Under the pieces are notes generated by a model. That model was not told the origin of the DNA. It ran no database searches and worked only from the letters and a program-made list of their open reading frames with translations. A DNA stretch of 64,000 nucleotides from Capitulum mitella (lineage: Eukaryota > Arthropoda > Thecostraca > Pollicipedomorpha > Pollicipedidae): NCBI GenBank assembly GCA_030062745.1, contig CP099841.1, positions 32,356,368 through 32,420,367 of the forward strand. Reading direction: 5' to 3'. Shown piece by piece: positions 1 through 11,273 of this stretch. Made by a program: the position numbers and the translations under genes. How positions within the stretch are numbered: position 1 is the stretch's first letter; each line of letters opens with the position of its first letter.

Positions 1-461
1 AAAATTAGGAGTTCAGCAAAAGACGGACAACATTTTCTTGCTCTGTCGTCGTTACTACGCATGTTATGCGCAGAGAGACATGAGGGGCGGGCAGTTTCTC
101 CCCCATCCAGTGTGGAGTTATATCACTAGATCGGCAGCGCCGGCATTGTGGTCGGCAACTAGAGCAACATGCTTGGCACCACAAGGGATACGGCGAACAC
201 TCGGGGGCGAAAGCACCCAGATATTTTTCAGGTGTGCTCGTTCGACGGTGACTGCACCGAGCAACAAAAGATGTAAGGCAAGAGATTGTTGAGATGTTAC
301 AGGTAGCCGAGAAAGCGTACCCCGCGGTCAAGGAAAGCAAAATTGTTGGAGACTTCAAGATTCCAACCTCAACATTGTCAACGAATCTTATCAGTAAGGA
401 TCACATCAAAAGCTATTGTTCTCTGCTTTTCTTATGTCTTGATAATCCATACCGTCTAATT
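1..461. other. Left-edge sequence with no gene recognised
   Basis: I see no convincing coding exon here. The open frames on both strands are short and lack family resemblance. The block ends where the TTAA-bounded foldback element begins. Confidence 0.5.
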
Positions 462-1707
462 TTAACCCGTCCCCGACCGGGGGGCAGTTGACTGCCCCCC
501 TGAGGTTTTTCTGGGATTGCGAGAGAACCAACAAACACAAAGCCACGAAACTTTGTGTACCTTTTTCTCCATCAATTTTACATCTCGTGCCAAAATTTTG
601 ACCCCTGGTCACGTCAGGTGCCTGACCTAGGTCAGGTCAAACAGACCTATGTCAAAAAAGTTTAGCGCCCTATACCTTTTTCGCAAAACAAGATATCTCA
701 ATAATACTTGCAGGGATTAGTGATCGTCATAGATGCAAAAAATCTGCTATCTCAGATTTTTCGGAATTTTCCGGGTCATTGACCTAAGGTCAAGCCCATT
801 TTCAAGACATATCGCCGTTTTTTTTTCGGAAATTGACGGAATATTCCATAACATTTTTAGTGTGGAGTGAAGCAGACATCTGGTTACCGAAAAAAGTCAT
901 TGATACCATTGGGAAAAGTATCAATGACTTCCAGCCATTGACCTGAGGTCAGGTCACGAATAACTGTAGTGGGCCAAAATGTACCACCGTCAAAATCGAC
1001 CATGAATTACTCAGAATGGGTAGAAAATGGCAGAACTAGCTTGCACAGACGTAATTAATACCAGGAATCCCAAAAAGTTTGAAAAAGTAGCATATTTTGC
1101 AAATAAACAGGCTCTCGCGAATAAAGCTCCGCCAACTTTGTAGATTGGTACCTAATCGATTTTTTCCAAAATTTAATCATGAGAAACCATCACAAGAACC
1201 ACAAAGATCAATAAAATTGACATCGATCGTCTTTTTTCGCGAAAATAAAGGAACGCCAAAATTAGTTCCCGTCAATTTGGTACCGCATACGGCAGCGGCG
1301 CACACGGACAACTGGCGGGAGAATTACTGTGTCTTAAACTCAACGTTTCGGCGTATATATTGAAGAAATATGGGGCAATTTGACGTGTATCTGCATCCGC
1401 GGACTTTTACTTGTGCGCTCGTGCCTTTACCTATGCGTTATTAGTCACAGCCCTTGAGATTCAGGCCATTTCTCGGTCTCATGCAGTCGGCTATGAGAAA
1501 ACATATATAGGGCGTAAATTGGCTTACATATTATCTAAAAGTAAAAAAATGAGACCAGTTTCGAGCTCTACTCGTCACAAGCTTTCCAACGGTATGCTTA
1601 TTTTTATCGTGCGACCAACCGTTCGTGAGTTAGATGTGGGGCAGTGAACTGCCCCCCCCCCCTCCCCCAATCGCCCATGTTCGAGACGGACCGACGGTCG
1701 TGCGCGG

Positions 1708-1770
<63 letters not shown>

Positions 1771-3163
1771 GACCGGCTATAATGAAGTTCGCTTATAATG
1801 AATTTTTACAAAAGCCTCAACAATTGTGCTACAATGACATTTATGGCTGTGTGTTACATCCGCTCAGTTTAGGAGGAAAATGCTGATAAGGTATTGCAGT
1901 CCAGTGCGCAAAAATACCGTTTGGCGGTTTACATCACATAGTCTTCACACAGGTATTAGCGAGCGTACGACTGGCAGTCGGTGCCATGAACGCCCGACTG
2001 GGGAGTTGAGCGTCCCCCGTAATTCGCGAATGGTTGGTTGCACGATAAAATGAGCATACCATGGAAAACTCGTAACGGGTAGAGCTCAAAACTGGCCTTA
2101 TTTTTATTTTTAGATGCTATGTAAATCATTTTTGCCATATACAGGATTTTCCATAGCCGGCTGCATGTAACCGAGAAACGGCTTGCATCTCAAGGTTCGT
2201 GATCAATAAAGTCTATATAAAGGTGTCAAGGAGTAAGGGAAAGTCCGCACATGCCAATATACATCTAATTTCTCTTATTTGTTTAATATTTACGCGGAAT
2301 CGTCGTGTTGAAGACACAGCAGTGTTTGCGCCACTGCTCCGCGGGCGCTGGGTGGTGCCGAACGCGGGACGAAATTAACGCGGAAACTAATTTCATTGTT
2401 TCTTTCATTTTGGTGGCATATACTTTGCCAAGTGGTGTGTCTTGATACTGGTGGTTCTTGTGATGCTTTTCCGTGCCTAAAGTAAAGAAAAAGAAATCCG
2501 TAAGTATCAATGAACACACATGACGGAGACTTATTCCCAGAAAGTTGTTTAGTTGCAAAATACGTAACTTTTCAACGCTTTTTGAGCTTCTTCGTGTGAC
2601 TCGCAGCTGTGAAAGGCAGTTCTGTTATTTTCTATCTGTTTCTAGTCATCCATCGCCGATTTCGACGGCCTTGCTTTTTGGCTAATAACGGTTATTGGCA
2701 ACCTTACCCGAAGTCAGTTGTTGGAGATCATTGATATTTTGCCCAGTAACGACCATTGGATGTCTGCATCACCTCACACCCAAAATGTTGTAAAAAAATC
2801 TCCCCAATTTCCGAAAAACGACGACATGTCTTGAAAATGGGATGGCCTTAGGCCAATAAACCGGAGGTTTATGAAAAATCTCAAGTGGCGGATTTTTTCC
2901 CTCTCTTTTTTTATCTCTCAGGATCCCAATTCTGAAAATTTTATTGCGATATCATGTTTTGCAGAAAAGTTTCAGGGCGCTTAACCTTTTGGGACATAGG
3001 TCCATTTTACCTGACCTAGGTCGAAGCTTTGGCACAAGCTGTAAAACTGATCAAGCAACAAGTACACATAATTTTGTGGCGCTGCGTTCGTTCGTTCTCT
3101 CGCAATCCCGGGAAAATATCGGGGGCGGTCAGCCATCCCCTCCCCCAGCTGGGGCCGGGTTAA
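462..3163. mobile_element. 2.7 kb foldback (long inverted repeat) element with TTAA ends
   Basis: The left end reads TTAACCCGTCCCCGACCGGG (462) and the right end reads GGGGCCGGGTTAA (to 3163), so both ends show TTAA followed or preceded by CCC/GGG. The left arm (about 466-1690) is matched in inverted orientation by the right arm (about 1970-3159): the block around 515-620 pairs with 3060-3130, the block 1097-1363 pairs with 2283-2558, and 1565-1640 pairs with 1973-2090. The arms are diverged, roughly 70% alike by eye. The loop holds a (TA)n run. TTAA target sites with CCC at the tip are typical of piggyBac-type DNA transposons, but no transposase frame is present, so this would be a non-autonomous copy. 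The similar open frames in the two arms are by-products of the inverted repeat, not genes. Confidence 0.75.
1712..1767. repeat. (TA)n microsatellite
   Basis: About 28 TA units in the loop of the foldback element; self-complementary and likely to extrude. Confidence 0.95.
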
Positions 3164-3518
3164 GAGCTGCTTACCCAAGGCTGTCGCACGGCATATGCAG
3201 CAGGGATGAGGGTGCAGTCATACGAACAAGATATTAACCCTCGCGCGCATAGGGAGGGGGGGGTTGATGCAACCCTTCCTCCTGAGATTTTCCCAGGATA
3301 ACTTCCGAATGGTTTGTTTGATCCATCTCAAACTTGTACCATCTGGGGTATCTTTCCCGCATCTCAGTGAAAAATGTTTCTTCTTCATTGACATGGTAAC
3401 GAGCTATGACGTCATAACGGAAACCATGTCAGTCATTTTCCCGCGCCGACGCGGCCAATTTGCAACGGTTTCAGTTTCGTCTCGCTTTAAGACCGTTGGA
3501 GTGCACAAATGCAATGAT

Positions 3519-3520
<2 letters not shown>

Positions 3521-3594
<74 letters not shown>
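3521..3594. repeat. Compound (ACAT)/(CA)n/(TA)n microsatellite
   Basis: CATA, CA and TA dinucleotide runs in succession, directly readable. Confidence 0.95.
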
Positions 3595-3597
<3 letters not shown>

Positions 3598-3967
3598 TTC
3601 CCTCGAAATCGTATGGTCTATCAGACTATACATAGATTTCATGGGCTTATGGTCACTACCGGGATTATCAAGGGTGTAAACTGAGGTCAGGAGCTACGAC
3701 GAGAAAGACGTTACTTTTTGTCTTTTGAAACGCGATAGGAAATAGGCATTGCGAAGCAACCTGTATATTGGGATTGTTTGAGCTGTAAGGAATCGAATGA
3801 TATAAGTTTGGTGCAATTTATCTTTCATTTCATCAAAAGAGGGCGAAATGCAGCGAACGCCTGACTTTTGCTCCGATGGGTGGAGCGGCGTCGGCCGTGG
3901 AGTGATTAGTTTACATTACCACGGCATGCCAAAAATTAGATTTTATGCTGGAAAAACGCTTTTAAGG

Positions 3968-3975
3968 CATCTAAG
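3968..3975 (+). repeat. 8-bp target-site duplication, left copy (CATCTAAG)
   Basis: CATCTAAG lies immediately outside the left inverted terminal repeat of the hAT element and is repeated exactly at 7656-7663 outside the right one. Confidence 0.92.
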
Positions 3976-4929
3976 CATAGGTGGGCATCGTTACTAAAAA
4001 ATGTAACTTCGTTACTCGTTACTCCGTTACTCAAAAAAGCCAGTCCGTTACTCGTTACTCCGTTACTCTGCCTTAAAAAGTAACGGAAGTTACCGTTACT
4101 CCGTTATTCCGTTACTTTTTTAAATGCAGTGAAAACCAAGCGAACGCGGGTTTTAAGTCTTTTATGCTGCTTTGTGGTTGTAAAACGCATTCCATATACA
4201 AAGGGAAGAAACAAAAAGCGCTTACCCAAAACACTCCGCTAGCTGCCCACTGCCCTCACCAGCCGTTGTAGAGTCGGCGGCGCCGGAACAACAGCCGCGG
4301 CGGGTATTCTACCACTGTGTTAGCCACAGTGTTCAAACTAATGAATTCCTGTTCATTGCCCGCGGCGCCGGCGGAGCGGGGACAACCGGCGCTGGAGCGG
4401 ACGCATGCAAAATGCGACAAACAGCGGACATCTATCGACTGGGTTTGATCAACAATGCCTCTCGAAGTATCCGCCCTGAACATAATGGTCTCCGTTCAGA
4501 GCTCGTTTCGGTCTCGCGAACTTCTTGTTTTGTTTTGAAATTATGTGTGTGTATTAGTTTGTGTACGAGCGCGTGCGTGGAGGTAAGATTCCTGATACCC
4601 CTGACGGTTTTTTAATACCAAACGACGAAGGACTCAAAAAAAAACATGACTGATATGGATTTTATTATGTGAAATAAAAGACTAAAAAAAGGTTCTTTAG
4701 TACCTCTTCAGCACCCTTGAAAAGACAAATTAGCGATAAAAACATGGTCATAAGTAAGATGCAACGGAGGATGTTAGCCGTTCACAAGTGGAACATTTTG
4801 GAACGATGACGTTACTTGACATGACCCCTGTGAAAGGCCAAAATTGATATCAATGAACTCGCTATTGTCTTACGGTTCAGTATGTCGCTTAACTTCAGCT
4901 TTTCAGGGACAAGGTATTGTGTCTATTTA

Positions 4930-5156
4930 CCTAATTCCAAGGACGTGTTTTGACCTTTCATGGCGTCTGGTGGCCTCAAAATTGACCTGAGGTCAAAACC
5001 CTTGAATGTTTTCGTCTCGGTTTGACAAAACCTTTCTGCCGGTGTTTTCCTTTTTTCCGTGCGATATATGGGAGCCGAGATCCTGGGAGGTGCCGAAATC
5101 CGCGCTCCCCTCCGGCCGGACAAAGGGCATTCTGAGCCCGGCCGGAGACGGGTTAA
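4930..5156. mobile_element. Remnant of a TTAA-type element inside the hAT copy
   Basis: The segment ends GGAGACGGGTTAA (TTAA at 5153-5156), matching the tip of the 462-3163 foldback family, and carries the same TGACCTGAGGTCA block (4983-4995) seen in that family. A second tip, TTAACCCTATTCCC, begins 11 bp further on at 5168. I cannot pair either end confidently. Confidence 0.5.
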
Positions 5157-6211
5157 AAACACTTCATTTAACCCTATTCCCTGTGGGGGGGACAGATTCT
5201 GCTACCCGTGTCTTTTTGCTTGTCGCCCCCACACTGTTTGCCGCAGCGCCACAAGATTTTCTGGCATTTCATGGAATTGATACACATGTGTTTTGTCAAC
5301 ATTAAAAAAAAAGTCGGTCCCGCAGAGGCGGTTCCAAGCCCCCGTTTTCGGCGGTAATGTGCTGTGCGTGAAGCTGCAAAGTTGTGCGGTTCACTATCGT
5401 GACATTCTGAGTAGAAATAAAGACCACTGACTCATTTATATAGTCATACACATCCTAAACAATGCGTATGCACACACATTTTCAGGCGAACGCACACCCA
5501 GGTACTGAAAAAATGGGGGAGCACACTATTGTGCTTATGGTGCCCTCCCAATTTTGTTTACCTGGATCCACCTCTGCGCTACATATAAACTTAAAGTGGC
5601 TTGCTAGTTGTACATCTGATGTTTATATTTCCCAAAACAAACAAAAACAAAGGAAATTTCTTATTTCAAAAATCACCCTTCTTGCCCTCCCTGGAACTGC
5701 CTATGGTTTTCTATTTTAAATTTCAGCTTTCGGTATATAAAAGACTTGGACATTCCAAGCTGAACCGTGTTATTCCCATGAAAATTGGTTGGTAAACACG
5801 GCCGCAGTGACCTTTCAAAAATCCCCAAATTTTGGAGTTTGTTTGCCCCCACGCCCTATTTTCGCAATTTTCGAATTTTTGTGGTCTGGAATTGGAGATC
5901 TCGTTGAAACATATTAAATGGCATTCATCCCATCAACATTGGACGAATGCATCTCGAGATCTCTGGAAGGGCGGGGAGGGGAGGGGGCAGAATTGGTAAT
6001 CTTCACCTTTCGACCAATGCATATTTTTCGAAGGTGCAAAAGTGGCAACGGCTCATATCATGTTTGAGTTTGGGTCCTCACTTCTGCGTCTACAAAAAAT
6101 AATGTGTCAGCCGAAAGGTGTTTCGGCCAGTTGATATTTTTTTTCGGGAACGCAGGAGTGGTAACTGGAATCGCATGGACAATGTAGCCTGTCCTCCAAG
6201 TTAAAAATGAT

Positions 6212-6235
6212 TTAACCTAACCTAACCTAAAACCT
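6212..6235. repeat. Interstitial telomere-like (CCTAA)n, short
   Basis: Three to four CCTAA units in a row inside the hAT element. Confidence 0.7.
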
Positions 6236-6660
6236 ACTGTATGGTTGCAGGATTGCCCTAGATGGGCATGTAAAACTAATTTTTTGTTAGGTTCAATTTG
6301 CCTGTTTTTTTGGTTTGGTTAGCTCGTATCGGCTGAAGGCAAACATGTGTCAACTGAATCAAAATTCAAGAGTTACCTAACCAAGTCAGTTTACACATCC
6401 ACTAGGGGCCAGTGCTTAGAAAAATACCTCAATGGGCTAAATTGTTCACACAACTTGTGTTGCCACTTCCGCGTCTCCAAAAATTATGCGTAAGCGTCGG
6501 CCGAAAGGTAGATTACCTCAGATCTGCCCCCCCCCCCAGGGTAATGTGAATCTCACTGCCTGCAGAGAATATGGTTAAGGCAAATAGTCCAAGCAATAGT
6601 CGACAAGCTTCATAATTATGCTTCACTATTGACAGCTTATTGTGCACATTCTGTTCTCAC

Positions 6661-6934
6661 CTGGAAATACCGTAAATAATGCTCCCTCTTGATATGCGCC
6701 TTTAGCCTTGAAAGGCTACTCTTGTGACCCTTAATTATAACCTCTTTCGGACGGCACAGGACATACGTAAAAATGGCGTTTTTCCCCTCCTCCTTAAACT
6801 CAAAGTACGTTTCTAGACGTGGCCATTGGTGACCCAGACCGGGCTCGTCCTGTCTCCGAAGCTGAGGCACCGTCGGACTCGGAGTCAAGGTTTTCGACCT
6901 CCACTGGCGGCGTAAAGACGCCTTGATGGGACAT
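6661..6934 (-). pseudogene. hAT transposase N-terminal exon with BED-type zinc finger, frameshifted
   Basis: On the minus strand an ATG at 6934 opens a short acidic/serine-rich leader (MSHQGVFTPPVEVENLDSES) whose frame runs into a stop. The reading then continues in another frame as a BED-finger-like segment: aromatic YFEF, a single Cys (LCRPKEV), then SSLSRLKAHIKREH. BED fingers of hAT transposases normally have C-x2-C...H-x4-H; here the first Cys position is Tyr (TYVLC), while both His are kept. The segment ends TTCCAG|GTGAGA, a strong splice donor (after 6661). A frameshift and a lost zinc ligand make this a pseudogene. It lies in the right half of the hAT element, consistent with transcription inward from the right terminus. 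The rest of the transposase is not recognisable. Confidence 0.7.
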
Positions 6935-7655
6935 TTTAGTGTCAGGTAGTTAAAATTTCAGGCCAGTCAAGAATCAATCACCACTCCATCGCCCCATGGA
7001 CATCACAGATCCAAGGCCATGGCGGCAGTAATCATGTGCTCAACAGCCTTGAGTGATCTTGGCGGGGAACCGTGTGGCGGTGGTAAGCAATCCGTGACTA
7101 ACTTGAGACAACATTGAAAACTGCCGTCAGGTGGCTGTTCCAGTATAAATGACAATAACTTTGATATCTTTTAGCCTGAAAAATGACGACTGGTTAATTT
7201 ATAATTTTATGTCATATCAAACATACGCATAATTCAATATTTTTGTCCCAAAAGACACCAAAGTCAGCTGGCCTTTATACTAAACCATTGTCGTCAGCTT
7301 GCCGTCAACGTTTATCAGCTGACGAATATTGTCAACAAGTCTACGCCGCGATTGTCAGCTGAGTGCGCGCCCAGCCGCGCTTGTATCGCCCCACGCTATT
7401 GGGTGTTGGCTATTCAAGTAGCCAATGGCGTGTGCCGATGCAAATAAAGCCGGGCGGTGTCTGTAAGGAGTTTAAAAAGTAACGGAGTAACGGAGTAACG
7501 GACCAAAAAGTAACGGAGTAACGGACCACAAAAGTAACTTCCGTTACTCAGTCCGTTACAGTAAAATAAAAGTAACGGGTCCGTTACTCCGTTACTCAAA
7601 AAAGTAACTTCGTTAGTAACGGAGTAACGGAGTAACGGACCAGTGCCCACCTATG

Positions 7656-7663
7656 CATCTAAG
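7656..7663 (+). repeat. 8-bp target-site duplication, right copy (CATCTAAG)
   Basis: Exact copy of 3968-3975 immediately outside the right hAT terminus. Confidence 0.92.
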
Positions 7664-8153
7664 TTGTAGTTTTTAGCTAATCCGACTGTTCTAAAGCTCT
7701 AAAGTTCTCAAGCCATTCTAGGTCAATGGCTTCAGGTAACCCTAGATGGCCTAAGATGACCTTAAATGACCTAAAATGACCTTTATATGTTATTCGACAA
7801 TAGCGCTTATTAACTGAAGTGCTACATTTGACTTCAGCATCTATTGTTATCTATAAAGAAATGTTTCTGCAGCTCTGAGGACGCACTAAAGCCGACGACC
7901 CCGCTTAACAAGGATTGACCTAGTATGACCTTCATCGGATTCCATGGAAAACATGCAATCATGTGGTGTATAGATAGACTCATAATTGATTGACGAACAC
8001 TATGATAACCGTTTCGTTTCATTGCCATTTATTTTTTTGGCGTCTTTTTGCGCTGAAACTTGAAAAAGCATGGGTGTCGATTTGTATTCTTTTAGGAGGG
8101 CTCTGGCCCACCTAATGTTGATTTGCCCCCATCCTCGATATTTTCTGCCGGTT
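7664..8153. other. Spacer, no gene recognised
   Basis: AT-rich sequence with several TGACCT half-sites around 7760-7790. No coding exon recognised. Confidence 0.45.
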
Positions 8154-9376
8154 TTAACCCTATTCCCGGAGGGCTAGACGGTATGGTCGATTCCCGGCGG
8201 GGGGGGGGGATTCGGCCCCCCGAGATCTCGAGAGCTTCTCGTGCGATTTCATCGCAACAAACGGTGATCGATTTGCCGTGATGTGAACTACATTTCTGTG
8301 AAAAGAAATTTAGAAAATTTTGAAATGTGTGGATACAGGGGGGCAAAAATGTCAAAATGGGGGGTACTTTTGGACTTCTTATAACTCCGTTGTTTATGGA
8401 CCGATTTCAATGAAACTGGCTTGAATCGAGATATTATGGATAGGGCTTTTACCATGGGTACACAAATCTGACATTTTGAGAAAATTCATGGGCGTTCACA
8501 GGGTTTCAAAAATAGGAGGATTAGTTTTCTAACAACTGGATGAACAAAAGAGGCAAACACCCTTTTTTGGCTTCTGCTAGTCATGTTATGCTAAAGAAGT
8601 ACAAATCGCATTACAGTGTTTGTATAATATTAGCATAGGCGGTGCCAGGGACATGAAAAAAAGGGAAACTGTCATGGTCACACGTTCTTCAGATCAACCT
8701 GTGACCTTCGACCTTAAATGACCTCCAGTGACCTTGGGATCACTTGGAATGATGTCGTGTGCATTCAGTATTATCTGTAAACGTTTTCAATCATTTAAAT
8801 TCATTCCATTTCAAAAATTTCATTTTATGGTTATTGCGATATAGGGTACGCTCACTGACATTTTAGGTCATAGCTCCGTGACCCGACCTGATATCAAGCT
8901 GAAACTTGATACACAAGTAGAGAGCACCTTTCTACGTCATATATATTCCGAGTTTGGCATTTGAAAAAAACGCCCCGAAACTATTTAAAATTATAAAAAA
9001 ATTAAAATTATTAAAAAACAAATTTTGACTTTTGGCCTTGACCTGGCCTTGTAAAATGACCTTAGATAAACAAAATTGCATCTGCACATTGCCCAACTAT
9101 TTAGCTATTCATCCATATAAAGCTTTAAGTTGTATGTTTTTGGTAGGCATATTCCTTTTACCCTCAACATGCCCAAAAATGGCCTGAGGTGCCTCCCAAA
9201 AACGTTGCCTGGCTCCGCCCCTGAGCAAAACAGGATTTTGAAATTTTGTAACGGCACGTAGAAAGAGTAGCTAGGAAAAGCCACCAAGTTTCGTGAAGCT
9301 ACGTTGAAAAACCTGGAATTGGCAAGCACAAAACCCGAGGGGGCCGATTCAGCCCCCCTGCCGGGAATAGGGTTAA
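8154..9376. mobile_element. piggyBac-like non-autonomous element, copy 1
   Basis: It starts TTAACCCTATTCCCGG (8154) and ends CCGGGAATAGGGTTAA (9376), a perfect inverted terminal match with TTAA at both ends, which is the target site used by piggyBac transposons. It is about 1.22 kb with no transposase frame. Its interior matches copy 2 (about 9536-10750) along the whole length at roughly 80% by eye, for example the C-rich tip, a block around 8360-8520 and one around 8820-9240. Confidence 0.8.
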
Positions 9377-9535
9377 AGGAAATGAGCCATTGTAACGAAA
9401 ACAGAGGCGCAGACAGGGGCCCGGGGGACCCGACCCCCCCTTAAACCCGCATTTTTTGTGGAAACCATTGCATGTTGTCTTCCCGGCAAGCGGTTTTCGT
9501 ATGATTTAAGTTCACTCTGACCTCCGCCCCCCTTT

Positions 9536-10750
9536 CCCTATTCCAGGAGGGCTAGCGGTATGGCCGATTCCCGGCGGGGGGGGGCGGATTCGGCCCCCCC
9601 TGGGATCTCGAGAATTACTCGTCCAATTTCATCGCAACAAACGACAATCGATTTGCCATGACGTAAACTACACTTTGAAAAAAATACTTTTCCAAATTTT
9701 TGAAAGGGTGGATATTGGGGGGCAAAAAAGTCAAAACTGGGGATATTTTTGGATTTCTTATAACTCCGTTGTTTATAGACTGATTTTGATAAAATTGGCA
9801 TGAATCGAGAGGTTGTGGACTGAGACTTTAACGATTGGTGCATACATTTGAAATTTGAGAAAATCCATACACGTTCACAGGATTTCAAAAACAGGAGGAT
9901 TAGTTAAAAAAAAAATGGATGAACAAAAAAGGTCAAAACACTTTCCTGGCTTCTGCTAGTCATTTTATGTTTAAGAAGTAGAAATCGTATTAGAGTGTTT
10001 GTATGTTAGCATAGGCGGTGCCAGGGACATGAGAAACGGGGAACTGTCATGGTCACATGTTCTTCATATCAACTCTTGACCTTTGACCTTAAATGATCTC
10101 CAGTGACCTTGGAGTCATTTGGAATGATCTCGTGTGCATTTAGATATGGTCTGTAAACATTTTAAATCATTTAAAGTTCACTCCATTTCAAAAATTTCAT
10201 TTTACGACTATTGTGATATAGGGTATGCGAGTGCTGTGCATTTTAGGCCATAGCTCCGTGACCCGACCTGATATCGGGCTAAAACTTGGTACACAAGTAA
10301 AGGGTACCCTTCTTCGTCATATATATTCCGGGTTTAGCATTTGAAAACATAGCGCCAAAATTATTACTATAAAAGCAGATTTTGACATTTGACCTTGACC
10401 TGACCTTGAAAAGTTACCTCAGATGAACAAAATTATATTTGCACGTTGCCCAACTAATGAGCTATACATCCATATAAAGTTTTAAGTTCTTTCTTAAAAA
10501 CGCCATTTTTGGCAGTCATTTTCCTTTTACCCTAAACAGGGCCAAAAATGGCCTGAGGTGTCTTCCAAAAACGTTACCTGGCTCCGCCCCTGAGCAAAAT
10601 AAAATTTCGAAATTTTGTCACAGTTCCGTAGAAAGAACAGCTAGCAAAAATCACCAAGTTTCATGAAGCTGCATAAAAAAGCCTGGAATTGGCAAGCAAA
10701 ATACCCAAGGGGAGGACGGATTCGGCCCCCCCGCCTGGGAATAGGGTTAA
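9536..10750. mobile_element. piggyBac-like non-autonomous element, copy 2
   Basis: The left end CCCTATTCCAGG begins at 9536 but the preceding TTAA is mutated. The right end CTGGGAATAGGGTTAA finishes at 10750. Same orientation and same internal order as copy 1, about 160 bp downstream of it, so the two form a head-to-tail pair. No coding capacity. Confidence 0.75.
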
Positions 10751-10880
10751 GAAAATCCTGGCTGCGCCCTAACGAAAGCAACGCCCGCGATATATATCAG
10801 GCAGGCAAAAAGTAAAGAATAAAGTTTAAAGCGATGCATTTATCTGTCTTTATATCTTTTGTCTATCTCTTTATCTGCTT

Positions 10881-10910
10881 ATCTGTCTCTCTCTCTCTCT
10901 CTGTCTCTCT

Positions 10911-10960
<50 letters not shown>
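10881..10960. repeat. (CT)n-(TA)n microsatellite
   Basis: CT run followed by about 24 TA units. Confidence 0.95.
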
Positions 10961-10961
<1 letters not shown>

Positions 10962-10962
<1 letters not shown>

Positions 10963-11110
10963 GAATAAATGCAGAGTTTTTGTATTTAATATATAGCAAC
11001 AAAAAGCTTACAAATTTCCATCAGTCAAAATAAAGTGGGCTAAATCCGCTGAGCAATCCACATTTGGGGGAGGTTAGGTTTCGGGCCTTCGGCTCGGCCC
11101 CTCCAATCAT
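10962..11110. repeat. Dispersed repeat, copy 1
   Basis: A stretch containing GGATAAATGC/GGAATAAATGC, then CAAATTTCC and GGAGGTTAGGTT and CTCCAATCAT is found again, in the same order and spacing, at about 26660-26820. Copies in the loop of the foldback and in the MCM6-Artemis interval point to a dispersed family. Confidence 0.6.
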
Positions 11111-11273
11111 TTACAGAAATCGACACATCTGACAAATAGGCAGATAAACAGATAGACAGAAGATATAAATATAGATAGATATATCGCTGTCACACTTTAT
11201 TCTATACTTTCTGCCTACCTGTTATCTATCGCGGCCGTTGCTTTCGTTGAGGGCGCAACCAGGATTTTCTTAA

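Larger units (their letters stand above)
3164..3975. other. Spacer between foldback and hAT elements
   Basis: No gene is recognised. It contains another isolated TTAACCC tip at 3234 followed by a G-run (start of a further TTAA-type element without an obvious partner) and a CA/TA microsatellite. Confidence 0.45.
3976..7655. mobile_element. hAT-type DNA transposon copy, 3,680 bp, defective
   Basis: The termini are perfect 12-bp inverted repeats, CATAGGTGGGCA at 3976-3987 and its complement at 7644-7655. They are flanked by an exact 8-bp direct duplication CATCTAAG, and an 8-bp duplication is the hallmark of the hAT superfamily. Both subterminal regions carry many copies of an octamer-like unit, CCGTTACT on the left (about 3990-4125) and the complementary AGTAACGG on the right (about 7477-7640), as expected of transposase-binding arrays. 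Inside is only an N-terminal transposase fragment with a BED-type finger (6661-6934, minus), and a TTAA-type element end has inserted (about 4930-5156). The copy therefore cannot move on its own. The clean TIRs and duplication suggest a fairly young insertion. Confidence 0.93.
10747..11273. mobile_element. 0.5 kb foldback element abutting the piggyBac-like copy
   Basis: The left arm TTAAGAAAATCCTGGCTGCG (from 10747, to about 10885) is matched in inverted orientation by the right arm (about 11130-11273, ending CCAGGATTTTCTTAA). The loop contains (CT)n, (TA)n and TATC-type repeats. The left TTAA is the same one that terminates copy 2 of the piggyBac-like element, so one element landed at the edge of the other or they share a hotspot. 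Confidence 0.7.

Noticed and set aside
1097-2558. Two similar small proteins on opposite strands
   Set aside because: They are mirror images created by the foldback arms, with no start context or known family.
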